From Eisenibacter elegans DSM 3317 (GTDB taxonomy: Bacteria > Bacteroidota > Bacteroidia > Cytophagales > Microscillaceae), in the NCBI RefSeq assembly GCF_000430505.1, contig NZ_KE387153.1:62001-126000 (forward strand): a stretch of DNA of 64,000 bases. The letters are read 5' to 3'. Positions 54,148-63,427 of this stretch are shown one piece after another. Under the pieces are notes generated by a model. The model was not told where the DNA came from. It saw only the letters and a program-made list of their open reading frames with translations, and searched no databases. A program made the position numbers and the translations under genes. Each line of letters starts with the position of its first letter. Within the stretch, counting starts at the first letter, position 1.

Positions 54148-54930
54148 TTGACTACTTACCTCCAATTCACCGTTTTTATGTATTTATCGGTATTGCTACA
54201 CGCGATGCAACCCCTATCCGACGGGGGGTATCCTTACCGCGAAACAGACCTCTCTCAAACTATAGCAGAGCCTTGGAATGCTATTTCTTCCCTCCTTTTT
54301 CTGATACCGGTGGTGTATTGGGCTTATAAATTGCGCGGTCGTTATCACCAACACTGGTTTTTGAGTTTGGCCTTGCCTCTCTTGTTCTTGGGCGGTATAG
54401 GCAGCGCCCTGTTTCACGCCTTCCGTGTATCACCTTGGCTGCTTTGGCTCGATGTAGCGCCTATCTTGGTATTGACGATGGCTCTGAGTGTGTATTTTTG
54501 GCTCAATGTAACCAAGCGGTGGGAATATGCTGCCGGTATCATCACAGTCTTTCTGATAGTACAATACCTCAATAGCACTTACATTGGGGGGCATACTGCC
54601 ACTAATATTAGTTATTTTTTGCGGGGAACGGTAATGTTCTTACCTGCTGTGATGTTGATGTACCAATCCAAATTCAGACACGCGCCCTACCTCCTGTTTG
54701 CTATCGGGAGCTTTATCTTAGCCTTGGTTTTCCGCTACATTGATGTATATGTGCATATTTCTTGGATGCCTATGGGTACTCACTGGCTATGGCATACTGC
54801 TACTGCGGTCGGTGCTTGGCTCTTGGGAGAATATGTATACCATACCGACTTACAGTTCAATGCGCGGAAGCGTATCCGAAGTCAAGGAAAAATTCACCTC
54901 AAAAAATCTAAAGTCCTTGTAAATCAATAA
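54148..54930 (+). CDS. CREST-superfamily seven-helix membrane protein (ceramidase-like)
   Basis: 260 residues from TTG 54148, or 250 from ATG 54178; the start is undecided. About seven membrane helices. The metal-site pattern of the CREST superfamily (alkaline ceramidase, PAQR receptors, Per1, haemolysin III) is visible: Ser and His in GIGSALFHAFR, Asp in LLWLDVAPIL and two His in THWLWHTATAVG. Members are metal-dependent membrane hydrolases acting on lipid amides, so a ceramidase-like role is plausible because Bacteroidota make sphingolipids. This is inference; the substrate is unknown. Confidence 0.75.
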   Translation: MTTYLQFTVFMYLSVLLHAMQPLSDGGYPYRETDLSQTIAEPWNAISSLLFLIPVVYWAYKLRGRYHQHWFLSLALPLLFLGGIGSALFHAFRVSPWLLWLDVAPILVLTMALSVYFWLNVTKRWEYAAGIITVFLIVQYLNSTYIGGHTATNISYFLRGTVMFLPAVMLMYQSKFRHAPYLLFAIGSFILALVFRYIDVYVHISWMPMGTHWLWHTATAVGAWLLGEYVYHTDLQFNARKRIRSQGKIHLKKSKVLVNQ

Positions 54931-55254
54931 TGTCTACACTGTTACCCTTGTAAACACCGTTGTTTTTAGTGGCAAATATCCCTGCGCGTCTTCCGAGTTT
55001 TGACGGTTGGATTGTGCGCAGCTGTGCGGTTGTCGCTACTTTTTCAAAAATGTTCGGTGGCGTTTGTTACTGTTTTGCGCCTTGGTAAAGTTTTGTTATT
55101 TTTGGCCTTAGAGCTTTATCAAAAATGTACTTTCTTGCTCTACAAACATCAATGCAAGCTCTCTGGCTTCGTTGAAGTAGATACAGGGCTAGCATTAGCC
55201 TTTTGAGATTAGGCTCTTTTAGACCTCGTTTTTTATCATTGGCTCGCCTACACA
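54931..55254. other. Intergenic region before the CDF gene
   Basis: Contains the exact-consensus promoter at 55074-55104 and a leader of about 150 nt to the CDF start codon. A 16-codon frame (ATG at about 55124) lies in the leader; I see no evidence that it is translated. No other gene. Confidence 0.45.
55074..55104 (+). promoter_or_regulatory. Promoter of the CDF transporter gene
   Basis: TTTG (55074-55077), a 19-nt spacer and TATTTTTG (55097-55104) match the Bacteroidota consensus exactly. The start codon is about 150 nt downstream, leaving room for leader regulation. Confidence 0.55.
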
Positions 55255-56241
55255 ATGGCTCACGCACACTCGGGCAACACAACATCTCCAACGGAATGTT
55301 GCCACCATCATCACTCTTCGGAGGGAACACATTCTCCCCTAACACACAAAGCCCCTACACACATCCATAGCGCGTGTGGGCATCAGCATAGCGTCAGTGA
55401 TAACCTTTGGGTGGCTTTTTTGCTCAACCTCAGCTTTACGCTGATAGAACTTGTGGGGGGCTTGTGGACCAACTCCATCGCCATTCTGTCTGATGCACTA
55501 CACGACCTAGGCGACACACTCAGCATTGGCTTGGCCTTATTTTTGGAAAGACGTGCGCAAGCCCCTGCCGACGAGCGCTTCCATTTTGGATACCGGCGTT
55601 TGTCGGTCTTGTCAGCTTTTTTGACAGCCGGGGTGCTCTTGGTGGGCAGTATCGGCATTTTGTGGGTGGCTATCCCTCGTCTGTGGCAGCCCGAAGCTGT
55701 ACACGCCCCAGGAATGGCAGCCTTGGCGGTATTGGGCATTGTAGTCAATGGTGTGGCGGTATTGCGCCTCAAGCGCGGCCACAAACATTCGCTCAACCAG
55801 CAGGCCGTCAGGCTACATTTACTAGAAGACGCGCTGGGCTGGGTGATTGTCTTGCTTGGCAGCTTGGCTATGTGGGTCTGGGGTTTGCCTTGGCTCGACC
55901 CGCTGCTCTCTATCGGTTTGGCTTTGTATATTTTGCGTAATGCTGCCCGGACAGCCTACAAGAGCTTGCTCTTGATGATGCAGGCTGCTCCTACTCAGGT
56001 AGATACAACGCTATTGCGCCAGCAACTGGCCTCCCTGCCCAATGTGTTGTCGGTTAGCAAGCTCCAACTTTGGAGCTTCGATGGGGAGCATCACGCGGCC
56101 ATCCTGAGCCTAGAGACTCAGGCTCCCCTATCAGCCGAAAACCATCGGCAGCTCTACCAATCAGCAGAAGCGGTTTTGCAAAAAGCGGATATCATCATGC
56201 CCCACATCAGCATCATCCCCAAAGAGCCACACCAAACCTGA
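55255..56241 (+). CDS. Cation diffusion facilitator family metal exporter
   Basis: 328 residues. The cytoplasmic N-terminus is His-rich (CCHHHHSSEGTH, HIHSACGHQHS), typical of zinc-type CDF proteins. Six membrane helices carry the binding sites SDALHDLGD in helix 2 and HLLED in helix 5, and a C-terminal cytoplasmic domain follows. It exports zinc or similar ions by proton exchange (CzcD/ZitB group). It is preceded by an unusually long leader with an exact consensus promoter. Confidence 0.93.
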   Translation: MAHAHSGNTTSPTECCHHHHSSEGTHSPLTHKAPTHIHSACGHQHSVSDNLWVAFLLNLSFTLIELVGGLWTNSIAILSDALHDLGDTLSIGLALFLERRAQAPADERFHFGYRRLSVLSAFLTAGVLLVGSIGILWVAIPRLWQPEAVHAPGMAALAVLGIVVNGVAVLRLKRGHKHSLNQQAVRLHLLEDALGWVIVLLGSLAMWVWGLPWLDPLLSIGLALYILRNAARTAYKSLLLMMQAAPTQVDTTLLRQQLASLPNVLSVSKLQLWSFDGEHHAAILSLETQAPLSAENHRQLYQSAEAVLQKADIIMPHISIIPKEPHQT

Positions 56242-56271
56242 ATATTTTCGCACCTCAGATGACCTTACTTT

Positions 56272-57171
56272 ATGCTCAACCTATTTCGTGCACAAGCCTT
56301 CTATAAACCTACTTGGCGCTCTCGATTGATATTCGTTCTCGAAAGCAGCTTTCTTATTGGGGTTTTGTTATTGAACAACCGATTCAATAATTTTATCAAA
56401 ACCTATCTCCACGTTCCCGAGAAGTTTTTGCAAGCGCTGGCTTTCTTTCTTATTTCGGGGCTTATTATCAACTTTAGCCGCTTGGCCATCTTGCAGTTTT
56501 ATGTGCAAGGCAACCAACGGGTAGGGCTTCGGAGCAATTTTGTCTTGGGTATCAACCGCATTGCGTCGTTGTTGTTTTATGTGATGATTTTTCTGACCTC
56601 CCTGTTGCTTTTTGAGGTCGATGTACGGCAGTTGTTTACCTCCTTGAGTATTGTGGCGGCAGCCTTGGCCATCACCCTCAAAGACTATATCAACAATGTT
56701 ATCAATGGCTTAATCATTATGTTTGCCGACCAGATATCGCTCAACGACTATATCGAAATAGATCAGCTCCGAGGGCGAATCATTGACATCACGCTGCTGA
56801 ATGTGCACCTGGCTACAGACGATGATGAGCTGATTTATATTCCCAACACCACCGTGCTCAATGCCAATATCATCAACTATACCAAGAGAGCCATCAAGAA
56901 AATAAACTTTGAGTTCGAAATTGCTTATCCATACATTCACGACGTAAAACACCTAGAACAGTTCCTTATCGCGGCCATAGAGACAGAGCCGCGTTACCGT
57001 GCCTATATAGAGCCTAATAGCTACAACCTCAAAACAGTACAGATTTACAAAGACCACGCCCTGTTACGCTTTCAATACAACAGCCAAAGCACTGACAGAG
57101 ACATCGAAATCAAAATCCGCCGGCGTATCGCCCGCAAACTCATCGAATATATTCACCGACAGAGCCAATAA
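56272..57171 (+). CDS. MscS-type mechanosensitive ion channel
   Basis: 299 residues. Three to four N-terminal membrane helices are followed by the pore helix and beta domain: LSIVAAALAITLKDYINNV is the pore-lining TM3 and QISLNDYIEI the beta domain entry, with YIPNTTVLNANIINYTKR. The C-terminal alpha/beta domain is complete. Such channels open on membrane tension and protect against hypo-osmotic shock. It begins 30 bp after the CDF gene and may be co-transcribed with it. Confidence 0.92.
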   Translation: MLNLFRAQAFYKPTWRSRLIFVLESSFLIGVLLLNNRFNNFIKTYLHVPEKFLQALAFFLISGLIINFSRLAILQFYVQGNQRVGLRSNFVLGINRIASLLFYVMIFLTSLLLFEVDVRQLFTSLSIVAAALAITLKDYINNVINGLIIMFADQISLNDYIEIDQLRGRIIDITLLNVHLATDDDELIYIPNTTVLNANIINYTKRAIKKINFEFEIAYPYIHDVKHLEQFLIAAIETEPRYRAYIEPNSYNLKTVQIYKDHALLRFQYNSQSTDRDIEIKIRRRIARKLIEYIHRQSQ

Positions 57172-57240
57172 ATCGGGGCTTTTTTGCAAAATATCCCCCT
57201 TTGTGCGTAGTATTGCCGGCTCAATACAAAACCTGACACA

Positions 57241-57849
57241 ATGATAAAATACCTTGTTTTTGACCTTGAGATGACCGGCCCAGAGCCAGGTTGGAACGAA
57301 ATTATACAGCTAGGCGCTGTTTTGTGTGATGAGAACTGGAACATACAGGGTGAGTACCTCAGTGATGTTTATCCCGAAAATGAAGAAAGTTTTTCCATCC
57401 CTGCCCAACGTATACACGACCTCACTTGGGACGAACTACAAGATGCTCCTATGCTTCACGAAGTATTGGAAGACTTTGAGGATTGGATATTGGAAAAAAT
57501 GGGTATTCAAGGGCGCAGTTCCCAGGACCGTAAGCGCCTGCGCAGCATTGTGATAGGCGGGCAAAGTGTGATGTATGATGTCAATTTCTTGCGCCACGCC
57601 TATAAAAAGGAAAAGCGCTCTTGGGAGTTTGCTTACAAACAACTGGACTTGCACAACCTCTCTTTCTTCTTGTTTGAAATCCTCAAAAACAATGGCATCG
57701 ACACGCCACGCTCGCTCAGCCTGGGGGCTGTGGCAAAATTTTTTGGCTTTGAGCGTGAAGGCGAAACACACAATGCCCTAGAAGATGCCATCTTGACGGC
57801 CAAATGCCTCCAAAAAGTATTTGCCTATACCCAAACGCTAAAAATATAA
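57241..57849 (+). CDS. DEDDh 3'-5' exonuclease
   Basis: 202 residues. Catalytic motifs: FDLEMTG (Asp8, Glu10), YDVNFL (Exo II) and HNALEDA (Exo III, DEDDh type). The family contains DnaQ, RNase T and ExoX; a short single-domain protein without other domains could trim RNA or DNA. Precise function not predicted. A near-consensus promoter (TTTTTTG at about 57187, then TAGTATTG) may lie in the 69-bp gap. Confidence 0.88.
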   Translation: MIKYLVFDLEMTGPEPGWNEIIQLGAVLCDENWNIQGEYLSDVYPENEESFSIPAQRIHDLTWDELQDAPMLHEVLEDFEDWILEKMGIQGRSSQDRKRLRSIVIGGQSVMYDVNFLRHAYKKEKRSWEFAYKQLDLHNLSFFLFEILKNNGIDTPRSLSLGAVAKFFGFEREGETHNALEDAILTAKCLQKVFAYTQTLKI

Positions 57850-57972
57850 GGGAAGACTCAAGAAAAATCTGGCCACAGAATGCCCCTACGGCGCTTTTTT
57901 AGCGCCATAGTTGTGTGCCCTAGGTAGAAAAAGGGTATTTGTTCAAAAAAGCCACTACAGTCGCACACCCTA

Positions 57973-58006
57973 GGCAGCTTTCCCCAAAATGTCCAGTGGT
58001 GTACCT
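57973..58006 (+). repeat. End fragment of a family 2 element
   Basis: Only the right end (CCCCAAAATGTCCAGTGGTG) is left, with the perfect family terminal sequence. Confidence 0.5.
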
Positions 58007-58015
58007 CTGTGGTAA

Positions 58016-58045
58016 TTGTGCTTTTGTCAAAAAACATTAAATTTG
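58016..58045 (+). promoter_or_regulatory. Promoter of asnS
   Basis: TTG (58016-58018), a 19-nt spacer and TAAATTTG (58038-58045), 63 bp before the ATG. Confidence 0.55.
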
Positions 58046-58107
58046 TCGTCTGAACAGGTCTCAACAAGAGGTCTGTCTTGAATCTATTTGGTTGAATCAA
58101 ACAATTT

Positions 58108-59568
58108 ATGGACACACGATTGCCTATTTTTGAGCGCCCCAATGTGCGCAAAGCTCTCGAAGACAGTTCTTTGGTAGGGCAGACCCTGACCCTTCGCGGC
58201 TGGGTACGTACAAAACGAGAAAACAAGAATGTTGTCTTTATCAATCTCAATGACGGCTCTACGCTCAAGAATATTCAAATCGTGGCCGACCCTACACAGC
58301 ACGACGACGAGCTGTTCCGTAAAATTACGGTAGGGGCTAGCTTGGCTATCGAAGGTAAGCTTGTGCCTTCGCAAGGCTCCGGCCAAGCAGTAGAAATGGA
58401 AGCTGCCAAGATTGTACTTTTGGGCGAATCGCCCCAAGACTACGCCATACAGCCCAAGAAACACAGCCTAGAGTTTTTGCGCGAAAAGGCACATATGCGC
58501 TTCCGTACCAATACCTTCGGGGCAGTATTCCGCATCCGTCATGCCTTGGCCTTTGCCGTTCATCAGTACTTCCACCAACATGGGTTTTTCTACCTCCATA
58601 CCCCCATCATCACTGGTTCGGATGCCGAAGGCGCAGGCGAGATGTTTAAGGTAACTACCCTACCTTTTGATAACCCACCCCGTGATGAAGAAGGACGCAT
58701 CGATTTCCGTGAAGACTTCTTTGGCAAGCCCACCAATCTGACTGTTTCGGGGCAGCTCGAAGGAGAGCTTGGGGCTATGGGGCTGGGCTTGATTTATACC
58801 TTCGGGCCTACGTTCAGAGCCGAAAACTCCAACACAACCCGCCACTTGGCAGAGTTTTGGATGATAGAGCCTGAGATGGCTTTCTACGACTTACAAGACA
58901 ATATGGAGCTGGCCGAGGACTTTATCCGCTCCTTGGTCAAGGGGGTATTGCGACACTGTACTGAAGACTTGGCCTTCCTCGATGCGCGTGCCGCAGAAGA
59001 AAACAACCAAAAACCCCAAGCCGAACGCAGCACCATGGGCTTGTTGGAGCGCCTGCAATTTGTAGCCGAAAACGCCTTTGCCCGCGTAACCTACACAGAG
59101 GCCATTGAGATACTGCTCAACTCTACGCCCCACAAAAAGAAGAAGTTTCAGTATCCTATACAGTGGGGGATTGACTTACAGTCGGAACACGAACGCTATC
59201 TGGTCGAAAAACACTTCCAAAAGCCGGTCATCGTATCTGACTACCCCAAGGACATCAAGGCCTTTTATATGCGCCAAAACGACGACGGCAAAACCGTCGC
59301 CGCAATGGACGTACTCTTCCCGGGTATTGGCGAAATCATCGGTGGCTCACAGCGCGAAGAACGCTACGACAAGCTCCGCGAGCGGATGCAGGCCATGCAT
59401 ATCCCCGAAGAAGAACTATGGTGGTACTTGGAAACACGCAAATACGGAACCGTACCCCACAGTGGCTTTGGGCTGGGCTTCGAGCGTTTGGTGCAGTTCG
59501 TAACCGGAATGGGCAACATCCGTGATGTGATTCCCTTCCCACGATACCCCAACGGAGCCGAGTTTTAA
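58108..59568 (+). CDS. asnS: Asparagine-tRNA ligase
   Basis: 486 residues. The N-terminal OB fold ([13 protein letters not shown]) binds the anticodon. The class II core has [35 protein letters not shown] (motif 2, given only in part as [14 protein letters not shown]) and [12 protein letters not shown] (motif 3). GSDAEGAGE distinguishes AsnRS from AspRS. A single gene with its own promoter, followed closely by the TPR gene. Confidence 0.97.
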   Translation: MDTRLPIFERPNVRKALEDSSLVGQTLTLRGWVRTKRENKNVVFINLNDGSTLKNIQIVADPTQHDDELFRKITVGASLAIEGKLVPSQGSGQAVEMEAAKIVLLGESPQDYAIQPKKHSLEFLREKAHMRFRTNTFGAVFRIRHALAFAVHQYFHQHGFFYLHTPIITGSDAEGAGEMFKVTTLPFDNPPRDEEGRIDFREDFFGKPTNLTVSGQLEGELGAMGLGLIYTFGPTFRAENSNTTRHLAEFWMIEPEMAFYDLQDNMELAEDFIRSLVKGVLRHCTEDLAFLDARAAEENNQKPQAERSTMGLLERLQFVAENAFARVTYTEAIEILLNSTPHKKKKFQYPIQWGIDLQSEHERYLVEKHFQKPVIVSDYPKDIKAFYMRQNDDGKTVAAMDVLFPGIGEIIGGSQREERYDKLRERMQAMHIPEEELWWYLETRKYGTVPHSGFGLGFERLVQFVTGMGNIRDVIPFPRYPNGAEF

Positions 59569-59585
59569 ACAAAAACAGTCCTTTG

Positions 59586-59618
59586 TTTGATTCAAACAAG
59601 GTTTTATTTATACCTTTG
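59586..59618 (+). promoter_or_regulatory. Promoter of the TPR protein gene
   Basis: TTTG (59586-59589), a 21-nt spacer and TACCTTTG (59611-59618) match the consensus exactly; the ATG is 38 bp downstream. Confidence 0.75.
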
Positions 59619-59655
59619 CCATAGGTTACCCCATTGGACAATAACTCTTAAAACT

Positions 59656-60792
59656 ATGAAAAAAACAGCACAAACCGCGCTTATGTTTGTAGCCGCTTTG
59701 TTTTTAAGCTTGAGCATCCAAGCACAAGAAGGCAATTTGTTGGCTATGAAAGACAAATCTGACAAGGACATCCTTAACGCTAAAAAGAACATCAAAGCCG
59801 CGACTTGGAAACGCCGTGGAGACATTCACCGCGACATTGCCAATGATCAAACCGGTATCTTCTTCAACGAAGTACCCGACGCGGTTTTTATTGCTTATGA
59901 AGCTTACAAAAAATCGAACGAGCTAGGCTCCAAGTCAGCTACTGCTGACCTTGCCGGCCTATACTATCCTGCGCTTCGCGCAGGGGCTATCTCTTATCAA
60001 GAAGACGAGTTTGAGCCCGCTTATCAAGCTTTCCGCTTGGCTTCTGAAGTAGCTCCCGACAGCCTCACTCCTGTAGTATATGCGGCTGATGTGGCTTATC
60101 GCCTCGATAAAACAGCCGAATACGAGCAGTTGATGCGAAAATCACTGGGCTATGCCCCCGCTGATTTCCAAGCTTTGGGAACCGAAAAGGCCAACTACTA
60201 CATCAACTTGGCTATGTTCTATTTCCAAGATAAAGAAGACAACGAGTCTGCCGGAAAAACTTTGGAAGAAGGCTTAGCCGAATTCCCTAGCAACAAGGAT
60301 ATACGCAACCTCACTGTAGAGTACTATATCCGTACAAACAAGCTAGAGCAAGCCATTAGCGACTTGGAAAAATCAGTGGCTGACAGCCCCAATGATGCTG
60401 ACTTGGTATACAACCTAGGCATCATCTACGAAAAATCAGGCAATACTGACAAAGCCAAAGAATGTTACCGCAAAGCCATCAGCATAGACAGCAAGCACGT
60501 AAACGCTCGCTACAACTTGGCAGCACTTCCTTATAACCAAGCTGCGGCTATTCTGAAAGAAGTACGCAATATGGATGATAAAGAATATGCCAAGAATGGT
60601 AAAGCAAAGGAAAAGGAAGTAGAAGACAAATTCCGTGAGTCATTGACCTTGTTTGAAGCCCTCCGTGCCGAAAACGTACAAGATGCTAATGTTCGCCAAG
60701 GTGTACTCATTGCCTTGCAAGGTATCTACAGCAGACTCAAAATGAACGATAAGTTCGAAGAAGTAACCGCCGAGCTAGACGCAATGAACTAA
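59656..60792 (+). CDS. Exported tetratricopeptide-repeat protein
   Basis: 378 residues from ATG 59656; the upstream in-frame start (59587) would lie within the promoter. A signal peptide ends at about SIQAQ (residue 24). Several TPR units follow, clearest at about 200-295: LAMFYFQDKEDNESAGKTL, then NLGIIYEKSGNTDKAKECY and ISIDSKHVNARYNLAALPY. The protein is probably periplasmic and acts as a scaffold; its partner is unknown. A strong consensus promoter suggests good expression. Confidence 0.85.
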   Translation: MKKTAQTALMFVAALFLSLSIQAQEGNLLAMKDKSDKDILNAKKNIKAATWKRRGDIHRDIANDQTGIFFNEVPDAVFIAYEAYKKSNELGSKSATADLAGLYYPALRAGAISYQEDEFEPAYQAFRLASEVAPDSLTPVVYAADVAYRLDKTAEYEQLMRKSLGYAPADFQALGTEKANYYINLAMFYFQDKEDNESAGKTLEEGLAEFPSNKDIRNLTVEYYIRTNKLEQAISDLEKSVADSPNDADLVYNLGIIYEKSGNTDKAKECYRKAISIDSKHVNARYNLAALPYNQAAAILKEVRNMDDKEYAKNGKAKEKEVEDKFRESLTLFEALRAENVQDANVRQGVLIALQGIYSRLKMNDKFEEVTAELDAMN

Positions 60793-60906
60793 GCCGCGCT
60801 TGCGCTCTTCAGATCATCTGTTGACTAACGGCCCTTGCCCAACGGCGAGGGCTGTTGTTGTTTTGGTATTTGACACAAAACACCCACACACCCAGTCCGA
60901 TTTGTT

Positions 60907-61983
60907 ATGCCTGTTTCGTTTTACCCCGGCCCTTCAGAAGTATATCCCCGTATCCCCGAGTACGTGCAAGAGGCTTACCAAGAAGGCCTGCTAAGCAGCA
61001 ACCACCGCAGTGAAGCCTTTATGCGCCTCTGGGCTCAGACCAAGCAGCTACTCCAACAGCAACTCGAAGTGCCCGAAGCATATGAGGTGATTTGTGTGTC
61101 TTCGGCCACAGAATGTTGGCAGAGCTTGGCCTTGTCGTTGGCTTTCTCCGAAAGCCTACACCTCTACAGCGGGGATTTTGGAAAAAAATGGGCTCAGTAT
61201 ACCCAAGCTCTCCGCCCCGAGGCCGTCGTGAGGCACTTGGCCTTTGGCCTCGACGAAGACCCCTCGCCCCTGCTCGAAGCCCAACTACAAACCCGACCGC
61301 CTGATTTGCTCTGCCTGACTTATGTCGAAACCTCCAACGCCACCCAACTGCCGGAGCAGCTCTGGTCAGTACTGCGCCGGAACGCCCCCCACACGCTAGT
61401 GGCTGTAGACGCAACCTCGGCAATGGGTGGGGTACGCCTACCCTGGCACCTAGGAGATATCTGGTATGCCTCTGTACAAAAATGCTTGGGACTGCCTGCC
61501 GGTATGGGGCTGCTCATTGTGTCGCCTAGGGCCATCCAGAATGCCTACCAACAAGGCGAAACGCGCTACTACCACTCGCTCATTGCACAGGTAGAAAACA
61601 CCCGCAAACAACAAACTACCCATACGCCCAATGTCTTGGGTATCTACCTACTCGCCCGCACACTGGCCGACAACCCGCCCATTGGCACTACCCACCAACG
61701 CCTCCAACAACAGGCCCAGGCTTATACCGCTTGTCTGGAAACACACCCTCAGCTATCCTTACTGGTTAGTAATGTAGCTGTGCGTGCCCCTACTGTGTTG
61801 GCCATCAAAGCCGCCCCCGAAGTCCTGACACAACTATATCAAAAGGCCGCCACAGCCGGAATGACCTTGGGCAATGGCTATGGCGCTTGGAAACACCATA
61901 CCCTGCGGGTGGCCAACTTCCCGGCCATCGCCACAGAAGCCCACCAAGGCCTGATAGATTTGCTAAATCAATATAGATTTTAG
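60907..61983 (+). CDS. Class V aminotransferase, SerC-like
   Basis: 358 residues. PLP-binding residues are visible: Asp168 in VAVDATSAMGG and Lys192 in ASVQKCLGLPAG. The N-terminal FYPGPSEVYPRI and SSNHRSEAF are typical of the phosphoserine aminotransferase / serine-pyruvate group. In Bacteroidota true serC usually lies with serA and DUF1015, which is 58 kb away here; a role in serine synthesis or another transamination is therefore undecided. Confidence 0.85.
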   Translation: MPVSFYPGPSEVYPRIPEYVQEAYQEGLLSSNHRSEAFMRLWAQTKQLLQQQLEVPEAYEVICVSSATECWQSLALSLAFSESLHLYSGDFGKKWAQYTQALRPEAVVRHLAFGLDEDPSPLLEAQLQTRPPDLLCLTYVETSNATQLPEQLWSVLRRNAPHTLVAVDATSAMGGVRLPWHLGDIWYASVQKCLGLPAGMGLLIVSPRAIQNAYQQGETRYYHSLIAQVENTRKQQTTHTPNVLGIYLLARTLADNPPIGTTHQRLQQQAQAYTACLETHPQLSLLVSNVAVRAPTVLAIKAAPEVLTQLYQKAATAGMTLGNGYGAWKHHTLRVANFPAIATEAHQGLIDLLNQYRF

Positions 61984-62105
61984 GGAATAAAACTTAACAC
62001 ATTGATATTACTGGCTTAGCGTACAATTGAAAGCAAGATTGTTTTTTTGCACTTACGATGCTAAGCCTTTTATCATACTTTTATTACAAGTCGAACTCGA
62101 TTCCT

Positions 62106-63167
62106 ATGGGTCAAAGACGAATTCTGTCTCTATTGGAGACACTACACCAGCCCAACAGGCTGGATGTAAACGCGATGTTGTCGCAATACTATGCTTTCAG
62201 CGCCGAACAACTAGAGCGTTACCTCGAAGAGCTGGACTGGATAAGCCTGAGCCTAAACGAAGTCCTGCCCTGGAGTGAGACACTGTTGCGCCGGTTTGAG
62301 CCTTACTGGGAGTGGGACTTGCTCAGCGAAAACCCCACCCTGCCTTGGAGCGAAGCCCTTATCGAAAAATACAAAGGCCGCTGGGAGTGGCAAGAGTTTG
62401 GCCTCAACGAAAACCCCGCCCTGCCTTGGAGCATCGACCTTTTAGAACGCTATGCCAAGAAATGGAATTGGGAGCACCTGAGCGAAAACCCACACCTCAA
62501 CTGGACTCCCGAGATGCTCATGCGCTTCGAAAAACAATGGCGCTGGGAAGAGCTCAGCAGCAACCCCGGCCTGCCTTGGGACGAAGAACTCTTGCAGCTC
62601 TTTGAACACCGCTGGAACTGGGACAGGCTTTGCGAAAACCAAGGTATCCTCTGGACTTATGAGCGCCTACAACGCTACCAAGAGCGCCTCGACTGGGCAC
62701 AGCTCTGCTACAACGAAAGTCTGCCCTGGGGGGCTGAATTTATCCAAAAACACGCTCAACATATTGACTGGCATTCGCTTAGTGCCAATGAAGGCTTCCC
62801 TTGGAGTATGGACTTGATCGAAAAATATGCCGACCAGCTTGACTGGGGCGAAGACGGCCTCAGCGACAACAGCCGCCTGCCTTGGTCGAAGACCTTGCTC
62901 CAAAAATACCAACATCGCCTCAGCTGGGAAATGCTCAGCTGTAATCCCGCCCTGCCCTGGGATATAGAGCTCATCGCCCAATACCAAGACCGCTGGGACT
63001 GGGAGCAGCTCAGCGCCAACCCCGCCCTGCCTTGGGACGAAGCCCTACTGTTGCGCTTCGAAACTCACTGGAACTGGGACTTGATCTCAATCAATAAAGG
63101 GGTGTACGAAAAGATGTTTGCCCCACAGCTAGACTTAGTCGTGATTGAGCAGTGGTTGGATAGCTAA
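62106..63167 (+). CDS. Tryptophan-rich 25-residue tandem-repeat protein
   Basis: 353 residues from ATG 62106 (ATG 62058 would add 16 residues). Eleven tandem repeats of 25 residues, preceded by one degenerate unit, cover about residues 50-335. The consensus is LPWSxxLLxxYxxxWxWxxL followed by SxNPx. The third and eighteenth positions are almost always Trp, and most units have LPW and WxW. Units 2 and 8 are 27 residues long, with the same two-residue insert before GL. No signal peptide or membrane helix. Such repeats are likely helical hairpins in a solenoid for protein binding; I do not know a named family. A family 2 element follows the gene. Confidence 0.85.
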   Translation: MGQRRILSLLETLHQPNRLDVNAMLSQYYAFSAEQLERYLEELDWISLSLNEVLPWSETLLRRFEPYWEWDLLSENPTLPWSEALIEKYKGRWEWQEFGLNENPALPWSIDLLERYAKKWNWEHLSENPHLNWTPEMLMRFEKQWRWEELSSNPGLPWDEELLQLFEHRWNWDRLCENQGILWTYERLQRYQERLDWAQLCYNESLPWGAEFIQKHAQHIDWHSLSANEGFPWSMDLIEKYADQLDWGEDGLSDNSRLPWSKTLLQKYQHRLSWEMLSCNPALPWDIELIAQYQDRWDWEQLSANPALPWDEALLLRFETHWNWDLISINKGVYEKMFAPQLDLVVIEQWLDS

Positions 63168-63185
63168 GCGCTTGTTGACAATTCA

Positions 63186-63310
63186 CACCACTGGACATTT
63201 TTCAAATCCCACAGCCACAACTGTGGGCGCTAAGTCTCGTTGTATTCCCAAAATGAAGCCGCAGCTTGTCTCGGAGCTGGAGCTCCGAGACACTTTGTTA
63301 AAAAATGTCC
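63186..63310 (+). repeat. Family 2 MITE-like element
   Basis: 125 bp from CACCACTGGACATTTTTC to AAAAAATGTCC, with the hairpins CCCACAGCCACAACTGTGGG and CTCGGAGCTGGAGCTCCGAG. The right end is slightly degraded. Confidence 0.8.
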
Positions 63311-63427
63311 CCTATCATTCCGCCTCTCCGGCAAAGCAAAACTCTTGGTGCCGCTCCGACCGCTGTGGGTAGCTCGTCTCGCCTATCAAGCGGCCTTCGT
63401 ACACCAGGTCGGAGTGGTGTTCTATAG

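Noticed and set aside
62256-63090. Regular 75-bp periodicity that could suggest a CRISPR array
   Set aside because: The period is that of a coding repeat (25 codons) in an intact gene and the units are diverged at synonymous and non-synonymous sites.
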